A stretch of DNA of 44,889 nucleotides from Tritrichomonas foetus (lineage: Eukaryota > Parabasalia > Tritrichomonadida > Tritrichomonadidae). The stretch lies in contig MLAK01000609.1 of NCBI GenBank assembly GCA_001839685.1, positions 1-44,889 on the forward strand, read 5' to 3'. A program made the position numbers and the translations under genes. Below the pieces are notes generated by a model. It searched no databases, was not told the origin of the DNA, and saw nothing but the letters and a program-made list of their open reading frames with translations. Shown in pieces: positions 1-9,354 of this stretch; positions within the stretch are counted from its first letter, which is position 1; each line of letters begins with the position of its first letter.

Positions 1-485
1 TAAGTTGAAGCGAAGCTGCAACTTATCACAACTTATAGGTCTACTAAGCTTTTTTTCCTTCCCTTTATATTAAGAATATACAAATCGGCAAAGGGATTGC
101 TACTACAAATTGTTTGTATAACATATATCAGAGATAATCATATTTTATGTATATCTGTGATGAATTCATTCAATATTTTTTCTGATATTGTATCACTTTA
201 CATTATATGTGCAAAATTCATAGTGTATATGTAATATGTTCATTAAAATCATTCCTAATATGATAAAAGAAAAATTGATAAATCTTGAGTGATATTCATA
301 TTCAGTACTTTGTTTATTTAATTATAATTTTGTATTTTAGCGACGTTGGACCATATTATCAGAGTCTTTGAATAATATGCTTTTCTCCATGAGATAAGAT
401 ATTGGCAAAATATTAAGTGACCAGATATAAAACCGTTGATTTTAGATTCTAAAGGTTTGTCAGAACTTTGATAAAAAAAGATGAA
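1..485. other. Left-edge intergenic region with a short hairpin
   Basis: No gene is visible between the left edge and the exportin-T start. The first 25 bases form an imperfect inverted repeat (TAAGTTG paired with CAACTTA, AGC paired with GCT, one internal mismatch, loop GAA). The rest is AT-rich with no repeat unit or coding pattern. The part closest to the gene presumably holds its promoter, but I recognise no specific element. Confidence 0.6.
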
Positions 486-2966
486 ATGGATTTAGCATTG
501 TTGGAATCAAAGCTTCGAATCGCGTTGGAACGATCACCATCAGTCAGTCCGCAGGAGATACAAGAATCGATTAATACAGTTAATACCATTTGTAATTCTC
601 TCGACGGCCTCCAATTTATCGTAAATCATTCTTTAAATTTTAGTTGCCCAGCTTCAAAGAAGTTTTCTCTCATTGTTTGCAAGAATTGGTGCATGCATAG
701 ATGGAGTGAATTATCGAACGAACTCAAAAACCAGCTTAAAGAATTTCTATTTTTCCAATCACTTCAAAATTTCGACAGCATACCACAAGATTTTCAGAAT
801 GTCATTGGTGATGCTCAATGTTCATATATGTGGAATTCATTTCTAACAGAATGGCCTAGTTTCTGGGACGATCTTTTAAAAATGCCGCCAATTGTTGTTC
901 TCAACTTTTTGAATGCTTTTTGTTCACTTACTTCCACAATGCATCAAGACTCAAACCAGACATTCACACAAATAAAACAAACAGTTCGAAGTCAAGAAAC
1001 AGATAAAGATATTCTTTTGTTTGTGTTCAATGTTTTAAATTTGAATGGTCCGCTTTGTTTTTCAATACTAGCTTCATTAATTCATTGGATTTCACTTGAT
1101 TTTATATTAAATAATGATTCAATGTCATTATTAATCAATGCATTAAATAATCCACAGACTGCATCGCCTGCTCTTAATGCATTAACATCGCTAATTGAAA
1201 GAGGAATGGAAACAGAAATGAAAATGCAAATAATTGAAATGTTGCAGATTCCACCACGTGTTATTAGCCTTATTTGTAATAATGCTGATAATACAATCAT
1301 TTATTCAGCAGCACAACTTATTGAAAATACTGGATCTCTATTAATATCAACACCAAAAGCATTACCATTCTTTCAAATAGCACTTCAATTGTTAACAAAT
1401 TTAGATAATGAAATTTCAGGATGCGTTGCTTCATTCATTCAACAATATACTAAATCTTATCCTGAAGTTGCGCCAATTGTCATGAATACTTGTTATTCAC
1501 GATTAAAAGAATACTATAACTTTATTGAAAATGAAGATGAACCATATTGTGATATGCTTTTTGGTATAATTAGAGCATGTTTTAGTGTTAATCATGATGA
1601 TTCTCTTCAATTTTTACTCTCAATTTGTGAATCAATGGATATTATTGGAGAAATGCCACACTGTGTTGCTCTACTAGAAATATTAAATGATCAGCAACCA
1701 CAGCCTGAATTTGTTCAATACTTCGAACCATTATTATCATTGACACCACCATTAAGTCCTCATCATACAAAAGCTTTAGGAAGTTACGTACGATTTTTTA
1801 CATCGGTTGCTGGTGCCTTTGATATTACAACGATATCAACTTTCTTTGCAAGAATATCTCAATTTGCTTTATCACCAATGATTCGTGAAGAAACTCGTAC
1901 ATTTCTATCATTTTCACTCCTTGGATTTACCAAAAAGTACAATAATATTCATTTTGATCAAAATACGATTTTTTCTTTTGTTCAAACATTTGATCCGAAC
2001 TTAATTTCTATTGCAGCATTACTTATTTCTCGTTTGGATCAAAACCAGTATGAGATTTTTCAGAGTTGTGTTTCTCATTTGTTTTCTAAATTACAAGCCA
2101 ATATTGGCATTTGTCCATTAGTCCTTCATTTTATTAAATCTCTCCATTATAATCAAGGGTCGCCGCATATTCCAATCGTTTTGGGTTTTTTAACCCAAAT
2201 TAAACAATATGTGAAATCTGATGACCAATTACAGGCACAGTTTATTCGAACAAGCTTTTATTCACTTGGTCCTGAAAGTTGTAATTTAATAAATGAATGT
2301 ATTCCAAGTTCAACAGAAAGACTATCAATTAGCGCTCTTTCTGATGTATCAAATACAACTGTTAAATTATTTAAGAATAATGAATTTTCAATTAATTTGG
2401 CATATCATATGTTTGATTCGTTTGTGAAATGTTTTAATGAAATTGATGATTGGTCAATTGTTAATGACAATACAATTGAAGTGATACAAATGGTTGATGA
2501 TTATTTATCTCTTTGCGCATCAATTATTTTGGAAACTTCTCCTGAATTTTCACAGAAATTGCTGCTCTTTGTATCTAATTCTTTATCACCAAAATATTTT
2601 TGTTATCAATTGTTTCTGAAGTTTTATTCATTTATTTCTCATATTTCCAAAGTAATTCCAGATGTATCGCTTCAATCGTTTGGAGTAGTTTCAATAACAG
2701 CACTTTTATCAAATATAAATTTCAATCCAACTCATCCTGGATGGTCAAAAGTTATCACAAAATTGGCCAAATTTCAAGCATATATATTATCATCTATTCA
2801 TGATTCAACAATTCAAATTATTGCAACAACACTTGCACAATTGAATGCAACAGAACAGATGACGCGTGCTTATATAGAAATATTACAACTTTCCCCTCGA
2901 CAAAGGAATGAAAATATTGTTTCTTTTTGTAACGATTTTATGAAATACAAAAAATCACTTTGTTAA
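486..2966 (+). CDS. XPOT: Exportin-T-like tRNA nuclear export factor
   Basis: The product is a HEAT-repeat karyopherin of about 826 residues that fits exportin-T (Los1/XPOT), which carries mature tRNA out of the nucleus with Ran-GTP. An early WPSFWDDLL stretch matches the conserved WP-F-DLL helix of exportins. The segment IHWISLDFILNNDSMSLLINAL, followed by ALTSLIERGMETEMKMQII, aligns from memory with the XPOT block around VSWIDLSLIAND and VNKGMDPVDKM. It is slightly shorter than the animal protein (about 960 residues). The open frame extends upstream to a TTG at 468, but the first ATG is at 486 and is taken as the start. A TAAATAAA follows the last codon, compatible with the trichomonad habit of a poly(A) signal overlapping the stop. 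Confidence 0.8.
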   Translation: MDLALLESKLRIALERSPSVSPQEIQESINTVNTICNSLDGLQFIVNHSLNFSCPASKKFSLIVCKNWCMHRWSELSNELKNQLKEFLFFQSLQNFDSIPQDFQNVIGDAQCSYMWNSFLTEWPSFWDDLLKMPPIVVLNFLNAFCSLTSTMHQDSNQTFTQIKQTVRSQETDKDILLFVFNVLNLNGPLCFSILASLIHWISLDFILNNDSMSLLINALNNPQTASPALNALTSLIERGMETEMKMQIIEMLQIPPRVISLICNNADNTIIYSAAQLIENTGSLLISTPKALPFFQIALQLLTNLDNEISGCVASFIQQYTKSYPEVAPIVMNTCYSRLKEYYNFIENEDEPYCDMLFGIIRACFSVNHDDSLQFLLSICESMDIIGEMPHCVALLEILNDQQPQPEFVQYFEPLLSLTPPLSPHHTKALGSYVRFFTSVAGAFDITTISTFFARISQFALSPMIREETRTFLSFSLLGFTKKYNNIHFDQNTIFSFVQTFDPNLISIAALLISRLDQNQYEIFQSCVSHLFSKLQANIGICPLVLHFIKSLHYNQGSPHIPIVLGFLTQIKQYVKSDDQLQAQFIRTSFYSLGPESCNLINECIPSSTERLSISALSDVSNTTVKLFKNNEFSINLAYHMFDSFVKCFNEIDDWSIVNDNTIEVIQMVDDYLSLCASIILETSPEFSQKLLLFVSNSLSPKYFCYQLFLKFYSFISHISKVIPDVSLQSFGVVSITALLSNINFNPTHPGWSKVITKLAKFQAYILSSIHDSTIQIIATTLAQLNATEQMTRAYIEILQLSPRQRNENIVSFCNDFMKYKKSLC

Positions 2967-3126
2967 ATAAATGTTTATGTGTTATATAAATTTCAACTCT
3001 CTATTTTAATATCCATTTTTATAACACCTGAGAAGATTTAATGATATGTTATGTAAAAAAGGCTGTTTAGAAATAGATAAATTTCATAAGTTTACAAAAA
3101 CGGTTATAAATTTCAGAAACATCAAA

Positions 3127-4197
3127 ATGTATTATGCTTTAGGAACAACTGTTGACCCAGTTAAAATCGATGATCCAAATTGTCAAGCAGCTTTTATTTC
3201 GGAATCAAATGAAACCCAACTTAAAGCCGCACATCTCAAATTAATATCTTTTATGCGACGAAAACTCAGACTTGAAATGAACTCCTTTGCACACACGCCA
3301 AAACTTGATGCGCCACCTATAAACGTTTTAATTTCAGCCAAAGTTGAAAAATTCGATGAAAAATCATTCAGATTTTTTTTAACAACATTTGAAGGCAAAA
3401 CTCCAAACATTTTATCGGAATATTTTGATAAGCTTGTAGTCAATATTGGTGACCAACATTTTGAATGGACAAGAAATATTGAAGGACTCGAACTTGATGG
3501 CGTTGAATTTATTTTGAAAAATCCATCATTTCCAATTAAAGTTTCGTATGCGCTTTATCCCGATTTTCCTGTTTCATATTTCATTGTTCCAGACGATCTT
3601 CGTGCCATCACGAAATCAAATTATGACTGTCTTGCAAAAATTGTGAAATCTGTTTCACATTATGCTGAAACTCAGCAATTAATTGAAGGAAACACTTTGA
3701 CATGTGATAATGCACTAAAAAGTGCATTTAATCTTGAAACAATTCCTTTAAACCAACTTCCAATGGAAGTCAGATCACATTTACTGCCACTTCACCCAAT
3801 TGTTGCCAATTTTGTAATTGATAAAGATAAGCCAAGACACAACATTAATGTCAAATTGCCAGACTTCAAATACTTGCCGCAATCAGACTCTCCTCTCTTT
3901 TCAAACGATATTTTGGCAGAATTAACAAAATTTGCTGAACTCAAAGAAAACATTGAACTCCTCAGTGCAATTGCAAGGAATCCATTTGAAGCAATCGAAG
4001 CTGAAATCGCTGGACATGCCTCCTATTGTGAACTTTCAGATGAAGCAAATGATAAGGGGCCTTGTATATCTGTTGATCAGATGAATCCTGCACGACGGTC
4101 GACACCATTTTATTGGCAGGCTTGGACATCAGATTATGCAGCACGCTTCCTCGAGGAGAACAAACAGATTCACAGTAGGTACCCATCAAAGAAGTGA
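3127..4197 (+). CDS. SMARCD/BAF60 (Rsc6/Snf12)-like SWI/SNF subunit
   Basis: This protein of about 356 residues matches the SMARCD/BAF60/Swp73 family, non-catalytic subunits of SWI/SNF-type chromatin remodellers. The family order is visible: FDKLVVNIGDQHFEWTR, then the SWIB-like block (PDFPVSYFIVPDDLRAI through LTCDNALKSAFN and the LPMEVRSHLLPLHPI segment), then ELKENIELLSAIARNPFEAI and a C-terminal FYWQAWTSDYAARFLEE, equivalent to FYFQPWAQEAVCRYF in animal BAF60. The frame also holds an ATG at 3046 (383 residues), but those 27 extra residues resemble translated leader, and MYYALG at 3127 is my preferred start. The ends of BAF60 paralogues vary, so this choice is not certain. Family assignment is strong. 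Confidence 0.85.
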   Translation: MYYALGTTVDPVKIDDPNCQAAFISESNETQLKAAHLKLISFMRRKLRLEMNSFAHTPKLDAPPINVLISAKVEKFDEKSFRFFLTTFEGKTPNILSEYFDKLVVNIGDQHFEWTRNIEGLELDGVEFILKNPSFPIKVSYALYPDFPVSYFIVPDDLRAITKSNYDCLAKIVKSVSHYAETQQLIEGNTLTCDNALKSAFNLETIPLNQLPMEVRSHLLPLHPIVANFVIDKDKPRHNINVKLPDFKYLPQSDSPLFSNDILAELTKFAELKENIELLSAIARNPFEAIEAEIAGHASYCELSDEANDKGPCISVDQMNPARRSTPFYWQAWTSDYAARFLEENKQIHSRYPSKK

Positions 4198-4663
4198 TTT
4201 CTATATAATATCACTTAATGTATATATGTTTTATTGTGTAAACAGAAATTTGTGAATTTATTACTATTATTATTGTTTGTTTGTTTGTTTTTGTTTGTTA
4301 GTTTATTTATTTTTGTTTGTTAGTTTATTTTTGTTTGTTTGTTTGCGGTTTTAAAGTCCTGTCTTAGATTTTATTGGATATTGTTATATTTTATCTATTT
4401 CAGAAGATACTCTATGTGAGAATATATCCACAATTATTATACAATTCAAATTTAAGGCATTTCTTATTGGTGATGATAATATTTTTATGATTTTTCGAAA
4501 AATTCGTATTCATAGCCAGGTGTGCCATTAGTTTTATTTTATGAAGCTGGTGGTAAACTTTTTGATTGATTTTCTTACATTTGGATCATTCAATAATTAA
4601 ATTTAAAATAAAGAAAATAGTTAATCCTTTGCTTTTTTATATAAAATATGTTTTTACTACATC
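4198..4663. other. Intergenic region with TTTG-rich tract
   Basis: This is the convergent spacer between the BAF60-like gene and the longin-like gene. It holds the TTTG-rich simple repeat listed separately. Otherwise it is AT-rich, and the short frames in it look like chance. Confidence 0.6.
4274..4346. repeat. Imperfect (TTTG)n simple repeat
   Basis: About 70 bases are built from TTTG units interrupted twice by TTAGTTTATTT, so a longer block (TTTGTTAGTTTATTT) is itself repeated. It lies about 80 bp past the BAF60-like stop codon, so it may be in or just beyond that gene's 3' untranslated region. Confidence 0.75.
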
Positions 4664-5212
4664 TCACGCGGCTGCTTCAAGAATGGGCGGAATTTTCTTC
4701 GAGAATGATGAAAATCTGTCCTGGAGTGCCTTTGGAAGCTCCACAGAATGCTGGAAGGCATAGTCAAGCTTCTTGCGTACATCCTCTTTCAAATAAAAGT
4801 CTAGGTGGTCCTCCGCAAACCCTGAATATAATTTTCTGGTTAATTTATTTAATTTTTCTCTATGACTTGGAAGGACGTCGTCTCCAAGAACTGTGTATAG
4901 TATACCGACAATAACATCGTGGTCCATAAATAAAGCGAGATTTGTACTTCGAGCTGGCTGTTGGACTGTCGAATTTGAACTGTTGATGAGTGGCGAAACA
5001 TTGGGCTGGCTTGGTGAGCCGAAGGAGACGAGCTGGAGTTCTCCGTTATCGAATTCTTTTGCCATTGCCATCATTGAGCGGAAAAATGAAGCGAGAGTTT
5101 GATCTTCATGTGGCATACTGAAACCAGGAGTTTTATAATCAGCTAATACGGTACCACTAATGTTAGATGCGACAACAACGCGCTGTATTGTAGGTGAATC
5201 GTCTTCAGTCAT
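4664..5212 (-). CDS. Small longin-like domain protein (tentative)
   Basis: The protein has 182 residues, no signal peptide and no membrane segment. It begins with a beta-rich stretch (VVVASNISGTVLADYKTPGF), has a serine/asparagine-rich insertion at about residues 66-88, and then a hydrophobic strand (LALFMDHDVIVGILYTVL) followed by two charged helices. This order recalls longin/SRX folds found in adaptor subunits, SRP receptor and vesicle-tethering proteins. I cannot name a subfamily, and a lineage-specific protein of another fold is equally possible. The ATG at 5212 is the first in frame. It ends in LEAAA with no sorting motif. Confidence 0.5.
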   Translation of the reverse strand: MTEDDSPTIQRVVVASNISGTVLADYKTPGFSMPHEDQTLASFFRSMMAMAKEFDNGELQLVSFGSPSQPNVSPLINSSNSTVQQPARSTNLALFMDHDVIVGILYTVLGDDVLPSHREKLNKLTRKLYSGFAEDHLDFYLKEDVRKKLDYAFQHSVELPKALQDRFSSFSKKIPPILEAAA

Positions 5213-5806
5213 TCTAGTTTCTGGAAAAGATTAGATAAAATAGATGAAACAGTTAAAAGTTGGATTTTAATAAGGTTTTCAAAAAGTTTTTCTTTTTTTA
5301 TTGAAAAATCTAATTGTCTGTATCAAAATTTCGCAAATAATAAATACCATTTTTTCTGATAGTGAAAGACGAAATATCGATTTCTTCAAGACTGAAAGTA
5401 ATAAATTAACTGATATTCCATCAATGTAATACAATTGCTATCACTTGAAGGAAATAATATTAAGAAAAATATTTATGTGCATTGATTTTATCTTAATTCC
5501 ATTTCTCATGAAAAAAAATACGAATAAACTATTGAACCATAAAAATTCAATGAGTAAGTAATATAGTAATAATTTTCAAATGATACTCTTGAAGAATTAA
5601 TCATGATACAGAATTTAATTTTAACGCGATTCAGAATCATCTCCTTTCACCTAATGAAAAGCCTATTTAAGTAAATTATGTCATTGTAAACATGAAACAA
5701 ATGTGAAATCACAAAAATTGATGAAAATCATGTCATCAATATTTTTCGAAAAAAAAGCATGATAAGAAAACAAAAGAATGTCACATATTATATGTGGTAA
5801 TCTAGT
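5213..5806. other. Intergenic region, nothing recognised
   Basis: The spacer of about 590 bp lies between two genes on the minus strand. It is AT-rich, has no open frame of note on either strand, and shows no repeats or RNA-like structure that I can support. Confidence 0.55.
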
Positions 5807-6244
5807 TTAGACATCATTAAGGAGATTAGAATCAATCTCGAAGCATCTGATAAATGCCGGGGTGTTAATGATTCCAGCAACACGAACAAGGTTGGAGAGG
5901 TACTTTTGAAGAGCTTCCGCACGTTGTTCGAGGAATTCTTTTGATTTATTACCGAACATTTTCTTTGGTGGGAATGGTTGGAGAAAACGAGATTCTTTGA
6001 AAAGTGGGCGAATAAGTTCATCAAATTGTGCTAATGCAGAATACCTCTTGCGAACTTGGTGAACATGCACGTTTTGGGCCTTTTGAATTCCAATTTCTAT
6101 TGTATAAACAATGCAATTTAAAGCTGGTTCTAAATCATAATTTTCGATAAATAAGTACATTCTTGGAATGACTGTGGCTCCTTGAAGCTGTGCTAATTTG
6201 TTTGGAGAAAGCGAAGTGATTGGGATGGTTTGTTCACTTGACAT
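5807..6244 (-). CDS. PX-domain protein, SNX3-like sorting nexin
   Basis: The protein has 145 residues and consists almost only of a PX (Phox homology) domain, which binds phosphatidylinositol 3-phosphate on endosomal membranes. The lipid-pocket elements are present: basic-aromatic RKRY at residues 65-68, the proline-rich PFPPKK at 90-95, and an arginine at 108 in the helix EFLEQRAEALQKYL. Size and lack of a BAR domain resemble SNX3/Grd19-type single-domain nexins, which sort cargo with retromer. The N-terminal 30 residues are unassigned. The start is the first ATG in frame. Confidence 0.85.
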   Translation of the reverse strand: MSSEQTIPITSLSPNKLAQLQGATVIPRMYLFIENYDLEPALNCIVYTIEIGIQKAQNVHVHQVRKRYSALAQFDELIRPLFKESRFLQPFPPKKMFGNKSKEFLEQRAEALQKYLSNLVRVAGIINTPAFIRCFEIDSNLLNDV

Positions 6245-6892
6245 TATGTCACTTTTTAATCAAAATGAATCTCAATTGTTTTTATTAATTGAATGGTTGA
6301 TTGAGAACGATTTAGCTATTAAATTGAATCATTTCTGAGTTTTTCTGGGTTTTTTAATCGAATGGTTAAAAATTGTGAAAGACTAGCCAATTAAATTGAA
6401 TTTTAAAAGTTCTCAATAAATTTGTTCTTATTCAAAAAATTATCAATTTTCATAACATTTCAATATCATTTAAAATGAAAATGAATCGTTTATTATCATC
6501 AGGGTCAAATTTTGACCAGTTTCCCTAAAATATCACTTTTTCAGTTCACAATCGTCCTTTCAATTTTCTTAAAAAAAAATCGCACTCATCACAAGTGACT
6601 AAATTGCTGTGTAGTATAATTCGTGCTCTGTTAGCAAAAACAAATTCACAAGACTATATGCAATGTTTGAGGATAAACGAAATTCATAATTATGTTCATT
6701 GACAAATATTTCATGAAAATCATTTGAAAAAACTGTATCATTTATTAAAATAAACTTATATATTGATTAATATTTAATTTAATATAAAAAGGTGAAAGAA
6801 TCTAAAACTATCAATCACAAAAATAAAAAATATCAAATTTTCTTGAGAATCTAAATACTATTTAAACAATATATAATAATACAAACTAATAC
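6245..6892. other. Intergenic region, nothing recognised
   Basis: About 650 bp of AT-rich spacer between two minus-strand genes. A short element (AATTGAATGGTTGA and AATCGAATGGTTAA) occurs twice near 6285 and 6355, but is too short to call a repeat family. No RNA gene or coding remnant is supported. Confidence 0.5.
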
Positions 6893-8308
6893 CTAATTTT
6901 CAATTGCTGTGGATATTAACGAGTGTAAAAACTGCATTTTTGAAAGCAGATCTGGAATTGTTAAATTCGCAAAAACTGTATCACATTGAACTTTGCATTC
7001 TGGACATATGAGCATATCATCTGTGTGTTTTCCATGAGATCTGCATACAGAATGACCACATGGAACAAAAGTCATCGGATTTTTAACAGGTTTTAAGCAT
7101 TCAAAACAAGTGTAAGAAGATTCAGCAGCCGTTACAGCGCCATCAATTTTTTCCAAGCTTTCTCTGAGTGCTTTCTGTTGTCTTTCCATCTTATTTCTTC
7201 GAGCGGCAGCATCCATACTTTCTAATTCAGCAAATTCGGCACGTAACTTAATTGCTTGCTCGCGAGCTTCTTTTTCATCTTTGGTTAATTGTTCAATCTC
7301 GATTTTCAATTGATTGTTTTCATTTTGTAAGGCTTTGACAGTATTCACGTGAGAATCTGGAACAGAAGTATATTCAGATATTTTGCTTTGCGTGTCATTA
7401 ATATCTTCAATAGTTTGAGTGAGTTCCATTTGGCTCTCTTCAGCTCTTTTTGCAACAAGACGATGCTTTTCAGCATGTCGCTGCATTTGACTTTGAAGAA
7501 GACGAGTTTCCATTTCGCCTTTTTGATAGGTTTCAAAAACATCGTTTCTTCTTTGAGTAGCCTGACGAGTTCTTTCGCGCCAATCAAGAACTTGAGAATC
7601 AAACTTGGACTTTTCAGCTTCAATTCTTTGTTTGGTTTCAGTAAGTTGCTGCCTTAATCGTCCTGCTTTCATTGTTAAACGGTCAATTTGTTGTTGCTTT
7701 CTTTGTTTCTCAAGTTTGATGTTCGCCCCGTCAGTTTGAAACTTTTGTGTAATTTCTGTCATGTTTGCTTTCCATATATTGATTGCTTGCTTTCTTGATG
7801 CAAGATTTTTCTTCAAGTGTTGATGAACAGCTTCTTTGAATTTCATTGAATCATTATTTTTATCTAATTCTTTCATTTTTAAAGCAAGCTGTTCTTGTAG
7901 TTCGTCTGTTTTATTTTGGATTCTACGTAGTGACATTTCTTCACTTTGCTGATCTTGCGTTAATTTTTCACAATCTTTTAGCATTTGCGCGTATTTATTT
8001 TTAAGCTCCTGCAAAGGCGCAATTCGGCTTTGGATGCCTGCCAAAACGTTTTTTGCTTCGTTAACTTGAGTCGTTAATTCCTGTTCAAATACGGCATCAC
8101 CTTGGCATAAAATTTGGACGTTTTGCATATTTCGCGTAATAACTGCGATACTTTTCGATAGTTGGCGAGATGTTAAACCGTTTTCGAAGTAATGTTTTTT
8201 GACTAAATGAACCATTTGTTGTTCATCTTGAGTAAGAACGTTCATTTCCAAAACTTTTGTAAGTGCTTCAACATCTTGAGATTGTTGAATTATTGCTTGT
8301 GCGCTCAT
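6893..8308 (-). CDS. Coiled-coil protein with C-terminal variant RING finger
   Basis: The protein has 471 residues. Residues from about 60 to 395 form a long coiled coil rich in K, E, Q and R. The C-terminus carries a RING-like zinc finger with ligands C401-x2-C404, C417-x-H419, C422-x2-H425 and C435-x2-C438. The sixth ligand is His rather than Cys, so it is a C3-H-C-H-C2 pattern. RING proteins with this layout (Bre1 and TRIM-like architecture) usually act as E3 ubiquitin ligases, with the coiled coil giving dimerisation; activity here is an inference. No substrate can be named. It is transcribed away from the Nudix-like gene, with only about 160 bp between the two starts. Confidence 0.7.
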   Translation of the reverse strand: MSAQAIIQQSQDVEALTKVLEMNVLTQDEQQMVHLVKKHYFENGLTSRQLSKSIAVITRNMQNVQILCQGDAVFEQELTTQVNEAKNVLAGIQSRIAPLQELKNKYAQMLKDCEKLTQDQQSEEMSLRRIQNKTDELQEQLALKMKELDKNNDSMKFKEAVHQHLKKNLASRKQAINIWKANMTEITQKFQTDGANIKLEKQRKQQQIDRLTMKAGRLRQQLTETKQRIEAEKSKFDSQVLDWRERTRQATQRRNDVFETYQKGEMETRLLQSQMQRHAEKHRLVAKRAEESQMELTQTIEDINDTQSKISEYTSVPDSHVNTVKALQNENNQLKIEIEQLTKDEKEAREQAIKLRAEFAELESMDAAARRNKMERQQKALRESLEKIDGAVTAAESSYTCFECLKPVKNPMTFVPCGHSVCRSHGKHTDDMLICPECKVQCDTVFANLTIPDLLSKMQFLHSLISTAIEN

Positions 8309-8470
8309 TTCGGTCGATTTTCGCGATAGAAATCTTCAAATTATATAATTAAACAACGTACTTTTAGGTCAATGTATTCACCTAAACGGTATATTAGTGG
8401 ACAATTAAATGTCAATTAATTTTTTGATAGTTTATTTGGTTTATTTATTATCCTCAAAAGAAAGTTGAAA

Positions 8471-9193
8471 ATGACAGCCTATAATCTATCATTTCGAAAT
8501 AATATTGTACCTGTAACAGCTGAAGATCCAAATTGTGTACATGAAATTATGAAAACTGAATTGATTCAAAATTGGCTCAAAAACATTGATGAATCAATGT
8601 TTCTGAAAAGTATTCATATTCAATCATATTTAAAAAATGAAGATGGTAGTTTCTATACTATCAAACTTGACACTGTTTTTATGCGTGATTCAACACGTAT
8701 CCCAAGAATTATAGTTTTACATGGTCCTGGTGTTCTTTTTCTTTTGAGAGTGACAAATTCAAAGACTAAAATGAATTATTTTCTATATACTGAAAAGCCA
8801 AGAATTGCCACAGGTACTTTTCAAAAAGAAGCGCCCATTTTTCATACATTTGGACCAAATCCTGATTTTGTATTTGCTGCAAATTCAATAAAGAACACAT
8901 TTGGAATTGAAATTGACAATTCTCAAATTGTTGACCTTTTGAAAGAAACTAGAAAAGATGAATCTGATGGAGTAAACCCATTTGATCGTCCAAGTGATCA
9001 GAGAATTAGAATATACTATACTGAAATCGAAATGAATGATGATGAAATTCATAAAATTGATGGAAAAGAAATCAAGCCAAATACCTTCATTAGATTTGTT
9101 CCAGTCGAAAATGCAGGACAAGTAGCTCCAGATGATAAAAACATGGCAGCATTACTTATGTATAGAATCTACAAGAACACTATTTCTCACTAA
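8471..9193 (+). CDS. Nudix-fold protein with degenerate Nudix box
   Basis: The protein has about 240 residues. Its middle resembles the ADP-sugar pyrophosphatase branch of Nudix hydrolases (plant NUDX14-like): QNWLKNI, LHGPGVLFLLRV, then a Y-TEKPRIATGTF segment equivalent to the strand before the Nudix box. In place of the REUxEExGU signature there is NSIKNTFGI (residues about 138-146), so the Arg and all metal-binding Glu residues are replaced while the G-I end is kept. Catalysis is therefore unlikely, and a binding or scaffold role is an inference. The frame opens at a TTG (8465), but the first ATG at 8471 is used. It shares a short divergent promoter region with the RING gene. Confidence 0.65.
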   Translation: MTAYNLSFRNNIVPVTAEDPNCVHEIMKTELIQNWLKNIDESMFLKSIHIQSYLKNEDGSFYTIKLDTVFMRDSTRIPRIIVLHGPGVLFLLRVTNSKTKMNYFLYTEKPRIATGTFQKEAPIFHTFGPNPDFVFAANSIKNTFGIEIDNSQIVDLLKETRKDESDGVNPFDRPSDQRIRIYYTEIEMNDDEIHKIDGKEIKPNTFIRFVPVENAGQVAPDDKNMAALLMYRIYKNTISH

Positions 9194-9354
9194 ATGAAAA
9201 CAAAACAATAATAAAAACTAAGTAATCGGACTACTAAATAGTAGAAAAAATGTAATTTTTGATAAATAAAAAGTAAAACTATAACAAATTAATTTATATT
9301 TGAATATCTAATATTTTTTATTAAATCGCACAAATCTAACAAGAGTGAAGAAAG

